A stretch of 64,000 bases of DNA, from positions 744,001 through 808,000 of the forward strand of contig NZ_JAUSTJ010000003.1 in NCBI RefSeq assembly GCF_030812785.1. The letters run 5' to 3'. The stretch comes from Sphingomonas kyeonggiensis. Its GTDB lineage: Bacteria > Pseudomonadota > Alphaproteobacteria > Sphingomonadales > Sphingomonadaceae. This document shows positions 8,315 through 19,206 of the stretch, piece by piece (the stretch's first letter is position 1; the number at the start of each line of letters is the position of its first letter). The position numbers were made by a program, and so were the translations under genes. The notes below the pieces were generated by a model that was given only the letters and a program-made list of their open reading frames with translations, was not told the origin of the DNA and did no database searches.

Positions 8315-11047
8315 CTACTCTCCACCCTGTTCCGTGGTCGGTAACGTGAAGCGGAAGACCGCGCCACCCTCTGGCCGATTTTCCGCGCTCAGCGTCCCAC
8401 CATGAGCCTCGATGATACGCTTGCTGATAGAAAGTCCAATACCCATTCCGGCACCCTCTTTCTTCGTCGTCGTGAAACGAGAAAAGAGTTGGTCGAGCAT
8501 TGGTTCCGGTATGCCCGGGCCGCTATCGGCGATTTCTATTGCAATCATATCTTCGCTGGACTTGCGCGAACTTACCGTGATCCGGCGATCGATCGCATCC
8601 TGTTTGCGAAGAACATCTATAGAATTGCGCAGAAGATTGACTACAACTTGCTGCACCTGCACACGATCCGCGAAGACGCAAGGCACGTCGGGGTCGAGAT
8701 CGTAAGTCAGCCTTATATTGAACTGGCTGGTTCCTATGAGGACAAGATCGGCCGCATCTCGGATGGTCGGCCCCAGCGGCGTAACCCGCAGATCGACGTC
8801 GCCCCGCATCGTGAAGCTGCGCAGTCGCCGGATGATTTCGCCTGCGCGCAACGTTTGCTCGTTGGCCATGCGGAGGAGTTCGCCTACGCGTTCGAAATCC
8901 TCTCCCTTGTCGAGCAACATACGCGCTGCGGCGAGGAAATTCGACGTTGCGGCGAGCGGTTGGTTGAGCTCGTGCGCCATGTCGGCGGCCAGTTCGCTCA
9001 TCGCCGACTGGCGGCCGACATGGGCGAGTTCGGCGTTGAGCTCGCTCAGCCGCTCCTCCGCCTCGAACTGCTTGGTCAGGTCGCGGGCGAACAGCGTGTA
9101 GAGCGAATGCCCGTCGATCTGTGCGACGCTGGCGCGGACCTCCATCGGAAAGCGATCGCCCTCGCGGTTGAGGCCGGCGGCGGCGATGGTCTGGCCGGGT
9201 TCGAGCGGCTTGCCCCCCTTCAGGAAGGCGCTCAGCCGCGATTCCGCCTCGGCCTCCGCCTCGTCGTCGCGCGGATAGGGGGTGAGCATCGAGAAATTAT
9301 GGCCCAGCACCTCATGAGCACGATAACCCCACAGCTCCTCCGCCGCGGTGCTGAACACCCGGATTGTGCCTTCCTCGTCCACCGCGAGCATCGCCTCGGG
9401 CACCGTCTCGATGATCGATCGGAGCTGCGCCTCGCGGCGGCGCAGCGCAGCCTCGCGCTCCTCCCGTTCGGTGACGTCGAGCATCGCGCCGATGGTGCGG
9501 GTCAGGTTGCCCTCGGTATCGTAGAAGGCGCGCGACGAGCCCTCGACGGCGCGGACCGATCCGTTGCGCTCCTTGAACCGGTAGCGGAAGCTGAAGCGCG
9601 GCGCGCGATCGGCGACGGCCAGCTCGATCGTCTCGATCACCGCCTCGGCATCCTCGGGCTCGATCTGGTCGCGCCAGCTGTCGAAGCTGGTGACCGAACC
9701 GGGCACGAGGCCCAGCCGCTCCTCGGCGCCGGGCGCCCAGCTCATCCGGCCTGTGGCAACGTCCCATTCGAACACGCCCACCTCGTGCGTGGCGGTGGCG
9801 ATGGCGAGGCGCTCCTCGCTCTCGCGCAGTGCTGCCACGGTGTGGGCGCGGTCGGAGATGTCGGTCATCTTGTGGACGATCACCGGCTCGCGGCCCGTAA
9901 TCTCCACCCGGTGGATCCGCTCGTGAATGGCGATCTCGCGCCCGTCGCGGGTGATCTCCACCAGTTCCAACGCCTCGCCGTGAGGTCGGCGGGGCAGGCT
10001 GGACTCGGGGCTTTCGCAGCGTGAGCGGAGCAGCAGATACTTGTTCTGCCCGCACGCCTCCTCGGCGGTCCAGCCGAACAGCTCGGCCGCGCCTTCGGAC
10101 CAGTGGACGATCCGCCCGTCCGGGGCGGTGAGCGCCATGGTGGTGACGTCGATCGCCTCGCTGAGCTCAACCTGGGCGGATTGCTCGCGTGCGACGCGGG
10201 TGACCGCCCAATAGGCGATGGTGCCGACGATCAGCACGTTGCCGAGCATCGCCAGCAGCTGGCCGGGCGCCGCTGCGAACACCATCCGCCGGGCCAGCAC
10301 CAGCTCCAGCACCGCGGGCAGCACCGGCAGGATCAGCGCGGCGGGCAGCAGGATGCGCAGCACGCGCCGGTTGCTGGGATCGCGGGCCAGTGCGCGCATC
10401 CAGGTGAAGCCGCTGTTCCAGGCGATCGCCGCCAGCGCTAGCGAGATCGAAATGATCGCCGCGGGCAGGGAGGTGGTCAGCAGGGGCACGCTGGGGCTGG
10501 TGCCGGGGTGCGAGAACAGGATGATGATCGCCGCCGCGGCGGCCAGGCCCAGCGCGATCATCGCGACCAGGCTGCGCATCTCCTTGGCCACCAGGTCACG
10601 CACGCATTGCCCGAGCCCGGCCAGGCCGAGCACAAGGAACACCGCCGCCGGGTTGATCCCGACGCGACCCGGGGACGGGAAGGCGAAATCGACGATCTGG
10701 TCGGGGAAAAGCAACCGGTCGACCCCCAGGTCGATCTCCGTCCAGCGCTCGAACAGCGAGACAAAGGCGATCACCAGCGGGATGGCGAGCAGGTTCATCG
10801 CCACGCGCCGACGGTCGACAAAGGAAGCCAGGAAGCCCAGCGATAGGGCGGCATAGCCGATCGCGGTCCAGGGCCAGATCGGGAAATCGTTGAAACCGAA
10901 GCCGCGCAGATCGGGGACGTCGAACACCCATCCCGCGAACGCGGTCAGGCTGCATGCCAGCCCGAAAGCGGCGAGCCCGATGGCGACCCGCCGGTTCACG
11001 GGGGCCGTCACGCGAGACGGCTCGGCAGGGTCAATTGCGACGCGCAA
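8315..11047 (-). CDS. Membrane-bound multi-PAS sensor histidine kinase
   Basis: A 910-residue kinase. About the first 290 residues form a multi-helix membrane region. Three PAS-like domains follow (about 300-400, 410-530 and 535-660), then a HisKA domain with MAHELNQPL, and an ATPase domain with DSGPGIP and GMGIGLSIS. The TTG start at 11047 is supported by GGAAGGGGAAGG upstream. The third PAS has the FixL-like phrase FPMEVRASV but lacks the haem-binding His in the FixL position, so oxygen sensing by haem is not supported. It pairs with the abutting FixJ-type regulator. Confidence 0.88.
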   Translation of the reverse strand: MRVAIDPAEPSRVTAPVNRRVAIGLAAFGLACSLTAFAGWVFDVPDLRGFGFNDFPIWPWTAIGYAALSLGFLASFVDRRRVAMNLLAIPLVIAFVSLFERWTEIDLGVDRLLFPDQIVDFAFPSPGRVGINPAAVFLVLGLAGLGQCVRDLVAKEMRSLVAMIALGLAAAAAIIILFSHPGTSPSVPLLTTSLPAAIISISLALAAIAWNSGFTWMRALARDPSNRRVLRILLPAALILPVLPAVLELVLARRMVFAAAPGQLLAMLGNVLIVGTIAYWAVTRVAREQSAQVELSEAIDVTTMALTAPDGRIVHWSEGAAELFGWTAEEACGQNKYLLLRSRCESPESSLPRRPHGEALELVEITRDGREIAIHERIHRVEITGREPVIVHKMTDISDRAHTVAALRESEERLAIATATHEVGVFEWDVATGRMSWAPGAEERLGLVPGSVTSFDSWRDQIEPEDAEAVIETIELAVADRAPRFSFRYRFKERNGSVRAVEGSSRAFYDTEGNLTRTIGAMLDVTEREEREAALRRREAQLRSIIETVPEAMLAVDEEGTIRVFSTAAEELWGYRAHEVLGHNFSMLTPYPRDDEAEAEAESRLSAFLKGGKPLEPGQTIAAAGLNREGDRFPMEVRASVAQIDGHSLYTLFARDLTKQFEAEERLSELNAELAHVGRQSAMSELAADMAHELNQPLAATSNFLAAARMLLDKGEDFERVGELLRMANEQTLRAGEIIRRLRSFTMRGDVDLRVTPLGPTIRDAADLVLIGTSQFNIRLTYDLDPDVPCVFADRVQVQQVVVNLLRNSIDVLRKQDAIDRRITVSSRKSSEDMIAIEIADSGPGIPEPMLDQLFSRFTTTKKEGAGMGIGLSISKRIIEAHGGTLSAENRPEGGAVFRFTLPTTEQGGE

Positions 11048-11210
11048 CGATGCACCTTCCCCTTCCGGGAACTGTCAATAACACCAATCAAGCACAAGAG
11101 AAAATGGGGATAGTCCAGAGTGGTTCAGTCTCTTTGCGAAGAAGCATGGCTTGCCAAGTGCACGGTACCTGCGCGATCACCGCACCGTTACGCAAGGGGG
11201 AGAGAGTCGC

Positions 11211-12631
<1,421 letters not shown>

Positions 12632-12632
<1 letters not shown>

Positions 12633-13939
12633 TGACCAGCAAGCTCCTTCTCGCCGCCACCGCGGCGCTCGCCTTCGCCACCCCCGCCATGGCGCAGACC
12701 GTGGCGATCACCAATGCGAAGCTCGTCATCGGCGATGGCGGCCAGCCGGTCGACGGCGGCACCGTCGTGATCCGCGACGGCAAGGTCGTCGCCGCCGGCC
12801 CCGGCGTCGCAGTGCCCGCCGGCATCCGCGTGATCGACGCGGGCGGCAAATGGGTGTCGCCCGGCATCTTCGCCGGCTTCACCCGTCTCGGCATCGTCGA
12901 GGTCGACGGTGTCGACGAGACCAACGACAGCGGCGCGAGCGGCACGCCCTTCCACGCGGCGATCGACGTGACCCCGGCGGTCAATCCCAAGTCGACCCCG
13001 ATCGCGATCAACCGGGCCGAGGGCATCACCCGCGCCGTGGTCGCACCCGACAATCGCGGCTCGATCTTCGCCGGCCAGGGCGCGATCATCGACCTGGGAT
13101 CGGACATGGACGCGGTCAGCAAGCCGCGCGCCTTCCAGTTCATGGAATGGGGCGAGGCTGGCGCGCGCGCCGCGGGCGGCAGCCGCCCGGCCGCCTATGC
13201 CGCGCTGAAGAACGTGCTGTTCGAGGTCCGCGACTATGTCCGCGCGCCGGGCAGCTACACCGATCGCGGCAAGGACGCCTTCCTCACCCGCGCCGATGCC
13301 GAGGCGCTGGTGCCGGTGGTGCAGGGGCGCATGCCGCTGCTCGTCCATGTCGAGCGTGCGTCGGACATCCTGGTCCTGCTGCAGCTCAAGAAGGAAATGC
13401 CGGCGCTCAAGCTGGTGTTCGTCGGCGCGACCGAGGGCTGGACCGTCGCGTCGCAGATCGCGGCTGCCGGCGTGCCGGTGATCGCCACCGCGCTCAACGA
13501 CCTGCCCGAGAGCTTCGAGCAGCTCGCCGCCAGCCAGTCGAACATCGGCCGGATGACCGCGGCGGGCGTGCTGCTCGGCATCGGCACGATCAACCAGGAC
13601 GAGGCGCGCCAGGCCCGCTGGGAGAAGCAATATGCCGGCAACCTGGTCGCGCTGACCAAGGTGCCCGGCGCGACCGGGCTCGACTGGGGCGCGGCCTTCG
13701 CGGCGATCACCTCGAAGCCGGCCGAGGCGCTCGGCCTGGGCGGCGAGTTCGGCTCGCTCAAGCCCGGCCGCCGCGGCGACGTGGTGATCTGGGACGGCGA
13801 TCCGCTCGAGATCGGCACCTCGGCGGTCAACGTCATCATCGACGGGGTCGAGCAGCCGCTCGAGAACCGCTGGACGCGCCTGCGCCAGCGCTATCTCGAC
13901 CCGAAGGAAGGCGCGCTGCCCAAGGCCTATCAGCGCTGA
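12632..13939 (+). CDS. Amidohydrolase-like protein lacking HxH
   Basis: A 435-residue protein with a signal peptide ending at PAMAQ (about residue 22) and the same overall fold as its upstream neighbour: the VIRDGKVVAAGPG start and the SLKPGRRGDVVIWDGDPL end are typical. Where the family has PGxIDxHxH, this one has PGIFAGFTRLG, so the first metal ligands are missing. The late catalytic Asp region is also altered (ATALNDLP), while one His survives in LLVHVERASDI. It starts by 1-nt overlap with the upstream amidohydrolase, suggesting that the two form a complex. Catalytic loss is inferred. Confidence 0.8.
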
Positions 13940-13952
13940 CGGAACAATGGTT

Positions 13953-13984
13953 ACGGTCCCGCATTGATTGCGGGACCGTCTTTC
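13953..13984 (+). terminator. Intrinsic terminator after the amidohydrolase pair
   Basis: A perfect 11-bp stem ACGGTCCCGCA / TGCGGGACCGT with a 5-nt loop is followed by CTTTCT. Confidence 0.8.
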
Positions 13985-13998
13985 TGGGGAGTATCAAG

Positions 13999-14373
13999 AT
14001 GCGGATTATCGTTCCGATGCTTGCCGCGCTTGCGCTCGCCGGTTGCGGGGGCGCCAGCAACACCAACCTGACCGCCAACGACGCCGTGACCGCCGAGCCG
14101 CTCAACGCCGCCGACGAGCCCGCCGCGGGCAATACGGCCGAGGTGAACTACAGCGCTGCGGTGCTAGCCCAGAACGACGCCCAGCGCGGCGCGACCTTCA
14201 TCCGCGCGCTCCAGGACGCGCCCTTGCCCTGCGACCATGTCGACAGCTCGACCCGCATCGCCGACCAGGACGGCGTTCCGACCTGGCGCGTCACCTGCAA
14301 GGGCGGGGTGAACTACATGATCGGCATCCCGAAGAACGGCGTGGCGAAGATCATCAGCCGCACGGACCGGTAG
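13999..14373 (+). CDS. Small lipoprotein, unknown function
   Basis: A 124-residue protein with a lipoprotein signal: MRIIVPMLAALALAGC, Cys at about residue 16. The mature part begins with a low-complexity Ala/Asn/Thr linker and ends in a compact domain containing two Cys residues (LPCDHV and RVTCKGG) that may form a disulphide. The ATG at 13999 has GGGGAG upstream. It lies just after a terminator, so it probably has its own promoter. I do not recognise the family. Confidence 0.7.
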   Translation: MRIIVPMLAALALAGCGGASNTNLTANDAVTAEPLNAADEPAAGNTAEVNYSAAVLAQNDAQRGATFIRALQDAPLPCDHVDSSTRIADQDGVPTWRVTCKGGVNYMIGIPKNGVAKIISRTDR

Positions 14374-14500
14374 GCTCGGGCGGGTGTCGATGATCTATGA
14401 CGCGGGAGGCAGTCTGGCAGCTTCTGTCTACGGCCGAAGCGAAGGGCAACACCGGCGAGGCGGCGATAATATCCCGCTGTGCCTGATTCTAGTCAGTATT

Positions 14501-15406
14501 CTATTCGTCCGCTTCCGTCTCGCCAAACTTCACGATTCGAAAGCGGTCAGGAAATTCGCAATCACTATTATGTGCGAAAGGTTCATTGTCGCTCCATGAT
14601 ACGGTGAATGCGCGACAAACTTTCTGATCTTTCATAAGATAGTCGTCGACGGAAAAATTTATCTTCACCAGCAATGGATGTTGTCCGGCGTGAAAGCGGC
14701 GCATTTCCTTATCGGATAGAGATACGGGGGTTTCTCCAATCGCAACGACACCACCCGTGGGAACAACTGTTCCGACCGACCCCATGGTACCCAGCATAAC
14801 GCCTAGTTTATCCGCGTCCTCGACGGTGGTCGAGTAATAGGTTATCGTGAACGCTGTCTGTCCGGCGTTCCGTATACTGAAGCCATAGCTAAACGCAGAG
14901 ATTCTGTCGCCAGTCTGAGTTGGCTCAGCGTTCTTAACAATAATATTTACGTCGAACACTGGGCGTGCTGCATCCAGAGTGCGTGCGCGGAAGAATATCT
15001 CCGATTCAAGATTTGTTGCAGCAATGTTGACCATTTTCTTCGATATCGATGCATTCTGTTGTGAAATTGCGACATTGGCCTCAAGGGCCTCCACCTGCTT
15101 TTGCGCTGCATCCGCCTGCAATTTCGCTGCTTCGGCCGATAGGACCGCTGCTCGAGCCTGATCGCGAAGGGTGGAGACTTCAGCCTTGGATGATTCTGCA
15201 ATAGTCGCGAAGCGCTGCAATGCTTCGGCGGTGTCTCTGTCGGACGATACTTGATTTATCTGCGTGATGACCGTTGCGATGACGAGAACTGCAAAGCCGA
15301 GAATACCTACGATAAGCGTGATATGGTCGTGCCAATCTCTTTCCCGAGCATCTTTCGCCGGCATCGCTTCGTGTTTTCGGAAGCGGTTGAAGAGTGGCAC
15401 GTTCAA
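14501..15406 (-). CDS. Membrane-anchored coiled-coil protein in a low-GC islet
   Basis: A 301-residue protein of unknown family. One membrane segment (about 28-50, ITLIVGILGFAVLVIATVI) is followed by a heptad-rich, Ala/Gln/Glu-rich coiled coil (about 60-125) and a beta-rich C-terminal domain. Base use is clearly more AT-rich than that of neighbours on both sides, with codons such as AAT, ATA and GAT that are rare elsewhere here; horizontal gain is likely. The TTG at 15406 has a poorly spaced GGGGA; an ATG at 15364 (MPAKDARE) is an alternative start. Confidence 0.65.
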   Translation of the reverse strand: MNVPLFNRFRKHEAMPAKDARERDWHDHITLIVGILGFAVLVIATVITQINQVSSDRDTAEALQRFATIAESSKAEVSTLRDQARAAVLSAEAAKLQADAAQKQVEALEANVAISQQNASISKKMVNIAATNLESEIFFRARTLDAARPVFDVNIIVKNAEPTQTGDRISAFSYGFSIRNAGQTAFTITYYSTTVEDADKLGVMLGTMGSVGTVVPTGGVVAIGETPVSLSDKEMRRFHAGQHPLLVKINFSVDDYLMKDQKVCRAFTVSWSDNEPFAHNSDCEFPDRFRIVKFGETEADE

Positions 15407-15511
15407 TCCCCGCCATCAAGATTAGGCCATATTTGACCGCGCTAGCGCTATATTGCTTCGGGTAATCTAATTGAGTTGCCGTTCTCCACCAGCATTATTC
15501 GCGTCCCAAAC

Positions 15512-15543
15512 AAAAAGGGAGGCCCCCTTGCGGGAGCCTCCCT
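15512..15543 (-). terminator. Intrinsic terminator after the PhoX-like gene
   Basis: On the minus strand a GGGAGGC-type stem with a 12-nt loop is followed by TTTTTG, 24 nt beyond the stop codon. Confidence 0.75.
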
Positions 15544-15567
15544 CTCTGTTTCACCGATCCGTGCGGA

Positions 15568-18054
15568 TCAGAGGCCGACGATACCGCCGTCATTCTTGGT
15601 GATGATCACGATCGCCGAGCGCGGGCGGACCGTGGCGCCGGCGGTGCCGGTCGCCTGGCTGTCCGGCCAGTGGCTGGTCGGGGCGTTCGGGTTGCCGGCG
15701 GGGAAGCTGGCAGCGCCTTCGCCCGGATGCTGGATGCCGACGAACAGCGTGCGGCCGTCCGGCGTCGAGTCCACGCCGGTGATCTCGCACTCGACCGGGC
15801 CGACCAGGAAGCGCTTCAGGCTCGCGCCCGGCGCCGCGCCGATGCGGGTCGCCTGGGTCGCGGTCGCGCCGCCCGTACCGGTGTTGGTGATCGTCCGCGC
15901 GCCGCCGTCGCCGACGGTGCCCGGCTGGCCGACCAGCATCATGCAGTTGGTGACGTCGGTATAGGCGCCGTCGTCGGTCTGGATCCACAGCAGCGGCTTG
16001 ACCAGGCCCGAGGCGTTGCTCGAGCGGCCGAACCACAGGCCGTCGGGCGACGAGAAGTCGTTGTCCGCGGTCAGGCCCGACAGGTTGATGTTGGTCGCGT
16101 CGAGGTCCGCACCGGCACCAAAGGCATAGATGTCCCAGGTGAAGGTGACCGACTCGGTGCTGGTTTCCTTGATGCGGATGATGTGGCCGTTCGGATTGCC
16201 ATACTGCGCCGTGGCGGCAGCGCCGAACGGATCGTTATAGTGGCGCGGATTGGCCGCATCGGTGCCGTTCAGCGGGCGCAGCGAGGCGTTGTTGTTGGTG
16301 AGGGTGAGGTAGACCTCGCCGGTCACCGGGTTCACCGCCGTCCATTCCGGACGGTCCATCGGGGTCGCGCCGACCACGTCCGCGGCGAGGCGGGCGTTGA
16401 CGAGCACGTCCGCCTGGTCGGCGAACGGGTAGATCGCGCTGGCGGCGGTGACGCCGTTCTGGCCGAACACCAGCGGCAGCCAGGTGCCGGTTCCGTCAGC
16501 GTTGAACTTGGCGACGTAGAGCGTGCCGGCGTCGAGATACTTGTCGCCGATCGCCAGGCGGTCGGCCGCGGTCGCATCCGCGGCGGCCCAAGCGGTGTTC
16601 GAGATGAACTTGTACATGTACTCGCGGCGCGAATCGTCGCCCATGTACCAGGCGGGCTTGGTGCCGGCGACGAACTTGCCGGGCCAGCAGCCCTCATGGC
16701 CCAGGCGGCCGAGCGCTGTGCGCTTCCGCGGTGCCTTGCTCTTGTCATAGGGGTCGATTTCGACGACCCAGCCGAACTGGTTCGGCTCGTTGCGCCAGTC
16801 GGTCGTCGCGGTGCCGCCGGTGGTGGCGCGCGCGTCCCAGCGGCGGAAGGTGGTGTTGGTGCCGTCGGCGGGAACCACGGTCGACCAGCCATAGCTGCCC
16901 GAGGTGCTCGTCACGCCATAGCGGTTGAGCGCGGTCAGCTCCTTGGCGGTGCGGTTGGCATTGTCGCCTGAGCGGCGGAAATAGCCGGCCCAATTCTCTT
17001 CGCAGGTCAGCAGCGTGCCCCAGGGCGTGTAGCCGTTGGCGCAGTTGTTGATCGTGCCGCGGCCCGTGGTGCCGGCGGTCGAATAGGGGGTCTTGATCAG
17101 GTCCGAACCGGCCACCGGGCCGTTGAACACCACCGGGGTGTTCGGGGTGACGCGGCGGTTGAAGGTCGAGGTGGCCGAGAAGGTCCAGGCGCGGTTGGCG
17201 CCTTCCGAATATTCGACGACCGAGACGCCGTGGCACTCGATCTCCTTCAGCGCTTCCGCCTCGGGGCGGACGCCGCCGGGCTGGCTGGCGCCGGTGGCGT
17301 GGAGATACTGCTGGTTGATGTTCTCGTGGTTCTGCACGATCAGGCCGCGGGTCGAGCTATTGTCGTCGCGGGCGCCGGCGCTGTTCAGGCCGAACCAGTA
17401 GAGCGCATCACCATGGTCGCCGATGCGGTTGGCGAAGCCGGTGTCGGTGCCGTCATTCTTGTAGGCCGCGGCGCCGCCGGTGATCGGATCGCCCAGGCGC
17501 GCGCCGATCTGCACGGTGTAGCCGGCGGGCACGGTCACGACGTCGTTCTTGTTCTTGGCGACGGCGGCGAAGCCGATCGCGGCCGGGTTGACGGTGACGT
17601 CGACGGTCGAGATCCCGGCGGTGCCGGTCTTGTTGGCGGCGGCGAGCTGGAAGGTCAGCTTGGTGGCGGCGGCCACCGAGGGGGCCAGGAAGCTGGTGGT
17701 GAGCGCATTCGGCGTGGTCAGCGTCACGGCCGGGCCGGCGACCTGGGTCCAGGCATAGGCCTCGGCGGAGCCGGTGCCGGTGAGCGTGACCGTCTTGCCC
17801 GAGCTGGTGGTGCCGGCGGTGCCGGCGCTGATCGTCGGCGCGCTCAGCGGATCGTTGCTGTTGGTGCTGTCGCAGGCCGCGAGGACGGAGCCGCCCATCG
17901 TCGCCGCGACGATCGCCGTGCCGCCGCGCTGCAGCGTCTGGCGACGCGAATAGCGCAGGTCGGCCAGCTCGTTCAGCGACGGGCCGGTGTTGTGGATGTT
18001 CTGATCGACGTCGCCGTCGGTATAGCCGAAGCCCGTCTCGGTGAGATTGGTCAT
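15568..18054 (-). CDS. PhoX-like (DUF839) Tat lipoprotein
   Basis: An 828-residue exported protein. A twin-arginine motif (SRRQTLQ, about residue 36) and a lipobox (VLAAC, about 60) suggest Tat export and a lipid anchor. An Ig/PKD-like segment (about 72-155, rich in Thr, Ser, Gly and Val) is followed by the PhoX/DUF839 region, with HENINQQYLH, LTCEENWAGYFRR, GRLGHEGCW and the final FVGIQHPGE. PhoX proteins are calcium-dependent alkaline phosphatases, but many DUF839 members are uncharacterised. The ATG at 18054 is preferred to a TTG 12 nt upstream because GGGGG sits before it. Confidence 0.85.
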   Translation of the reverse strand: MTNLTETGFGYTDGDVDQNIHNTGPSLNELADLRYSRRQTLQRGGTAIVAATMGGSVLAACDSTNSNDPLSAPTISAGTAGTTSSGKTVTLTGTGSAEAYAWTQVAGPAVTLTTPNALTTSFLAPSVAAATKLTFQLAAANKTGTAGISTVDVTVNPAAIGFAAVAKNKNDVVTVPAGYTVQIGARLGDPITGGAAAYKNDGTDTGFANRIGDHGDALYWFGLNSAGARDDNSSTRGLIVQNHENINQQYLHATGASQPGGVRPEAEALKEIECHGVSVVEYSEGANRAWTFSATSTFNRRVTPNTPVVFNGPVAGSDLIKTPYSTAGTTGRGTINNCANGYTPWGTLLTCEENWAGYFRRSGDNANRTAKELTALNRYGVTSTSGSYGWSTVVPADGTNTTFRRWDARATTGGTATTDWRNEPNQFGWVVEIDPYDKSKAPRKRTALGRLGHEGCWPGKFVAGTKPAWYMGDDSRREYMYKFISNTAWAAADATAADRLAIGDKYLDAGTLYVAKFNADGTGTWLPLVFGQNGVTAASAIYPFADQADVLVNARLAADVVGATPMDRPEWTAVNPVTGEVYLTLTNNNASLRPLNGTDAANPRHYNDPFGAAATAQYGNPNGHIIRIKETSTESVTFTWDIYAFGAGADLDATNINLSGLTADNDFSSPDGLWFGRSSNASGLVKPLLWIQTDDGAYTDVTNCMMLVGQPGTVGDGGARTITNTGTGGATATQATRIGAAPGASLKRFLVGPVECEITGVDSTPDGRTLFVGIQHPGEGAASFPAGNPNAPTSHWPDSQATGTAGATVRPRSAIVIITKNDGGIVGL

Positions 18055-18214
18055 GGAAACCCCCAAGCAGCCGAGTCACTGGCGACCCGGTCGCCCGGTC
18101 CTTGGAAGCGCGAAATGACGCCAGCATGCGATTGTCGTTTCGTTAACGTGACTTTTGTGTTTCCGCCGCGTGACGCTTTGCGCGGAGCGGCCGCAGCGGC
18201 TAGGCAGGCGCGCG

Positions 18215-18742
18215 ATGGACGCCGGCAAGCCCGATACCGACCCGCCCGAACCCCAGGCGGACAGCCTGTCGCACCGCCTGGCCGCGGCGCTCGCCGGTCT
18301 GCGCCTGCCCGGCGGAGGGCGGGGCGCGGCGGCGGCGTTCGGCCTGCTGCTCGCGGCCGGGCCGCTGCTCACTTTGGCCGGGGCGACCTTGCTCGCCCGG
18401 CATGAAAAACGTGCGACACTGAGGTTGCAGGAACAGGTCGCGCCGCGTCTCCAGGCCGAGGCTGCCGCGCGCGAGGCGCGTGCCGCGCTCGCCAATGCGG
18501 CAGGCCGGGCTGCGCCGGGCGTGGTGCTGGAGCTGCTCGCCGGCACGCTGCCCCCCGAGGCGAAGCTCACCCGGGTCGAGCGTACCGGCGATGGCGGGCT
18601 GGAGCTCGACGTGACCGGTGGCGACCCTGACGCGCTGCGCGCCGCGATCCGCCGCGCGCCCGAATTCGCCGGCATGCGCAACACCAGCCAGCGCCGCACC
18701 GACGCGGCGATGATCGTCTCGATGCGCGAGGATGCCCAGTGA
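18215..18742 (+). CDS. PilN/GspL-like inner-membrane protein
   Basis: A 175-residue protein with a cytoplasmic N-terminus, one membrane segment (about 41-62, AAFGLLLAAGPLLTLAGATLLA), a short coiled coil, and a periplasmic ferredoxin-like domain (LTRVERTGDGGLELDVTG). This is the layout of PilN or of the C-terminal half of GspL, without the cytoplasmic actin-like domain. Its stop overlaps the next start (GTGA). Together with the next two genes it looks like a compact assembly platform beside the main secretion genes. The assignment is by layout, not by a strict signature. Confidence 0.6.
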   Translation: MDAGKPDTDPPEPQADSLSHRLAAALAGLRLPGGGRGAAAAFGLLLAAGPLLTLAGATLLARHEKRATLRLQEQVAPRLQAEAAAREARAALANAAGRAAPGVVLELLAGTLPPEAKLTRVERTGDGGLELDVTGGDPDALRAAIRRAPEFAGMRNTSQRRTDAAMIVSMREDAQ

Positions 18743-19206
18743 AGCTGCCCGCGATGCTCATCGGTGGGATCGCCGGGCTTGCCGTGGCACTGCTGCTCGC
18801 GCCGGCCACCGGCACTGCGCTGGGCGATCTCGCCGCGGCGCGTGCCGAGCATGCCAAGCTCGCCGCGCTGACGGCCCAGCCGGCGGCCCCGCCGCCGCTG
18901 CTTGCCCCCGGCCTCGGCCTGCATGTTGCGGATCCGGCGGCCGGCCGGGCGGCTATCATGCAGCGCGTCCACGGCCTTGCGCGGCAGGGCGGTGTGCTGG
19001 TCGAGGAGATCGCCACCGCCCCGGCGCCCGCCGGCGTGGTGGCGCTGCGCATCCGCGTCTCGGGGGCGGAGAAGGCGGTGGTCGCGCTCGCCGACGCGTT
19101 GGAGCGCGGCAGGCCGCTGATGCGTATGCGCAGCTGGCGGATCGAGCCGATCCCCGAGGGCGGTGGCGTGCGGCTAATCGGCGAGGTGGTCGCGGCATGG
19201 CAATGA
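18739..19206 (+). CDS. Type II secretion protein GspM, subtype b-like
   Basis: A 155-residue protein with an N-terminal membrane segment (about 4-23) and a periplasmic alpha/beta domain containing MQRVHGLARQGGVLVEEI and PLMRMRSWRIEPIPEGGGVRLIGEV. The pattern fits the PilO-like T2SSM_b family better than classical GspM. It starts at a GTG overlapping the upstream stop by 4 nt, and overlaps the next gene. A second, classical GspM is encoded at 25511-26008. Confidence 0.65.
   Translation: MKLPAMLIGGIAGLAVALLLAPATGTALGDLAAARAEHAKLAALTAQPAAPPPLLAPGLGLHVADPAAGRAAIMQRVHGLARQGGVLVEEIATAPAPAGVVALRIRVSGAEKAVVALADALERGRPLMRMRSWRIEPIPEGGGVRLIGEVVAAWQ

Noticed and set aside
9100..9460. Haem-binding FixL-type PAS in the FixJ-paired kinase
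   Set aside because: The segment has no His at the ligand position of FixL.
15391..15406. Sigma-54-like TGGCACG at 15395
   Set aside because: No GC pair lies at the -12 spacing.
18055..18214. Possible Pho box before the PhoX-like gene
   Set aside because: GTGACTTTTGTG and GTTAACG are suggestive, but I cannot find two CTGTCAT-like half-sites at the right spacing.
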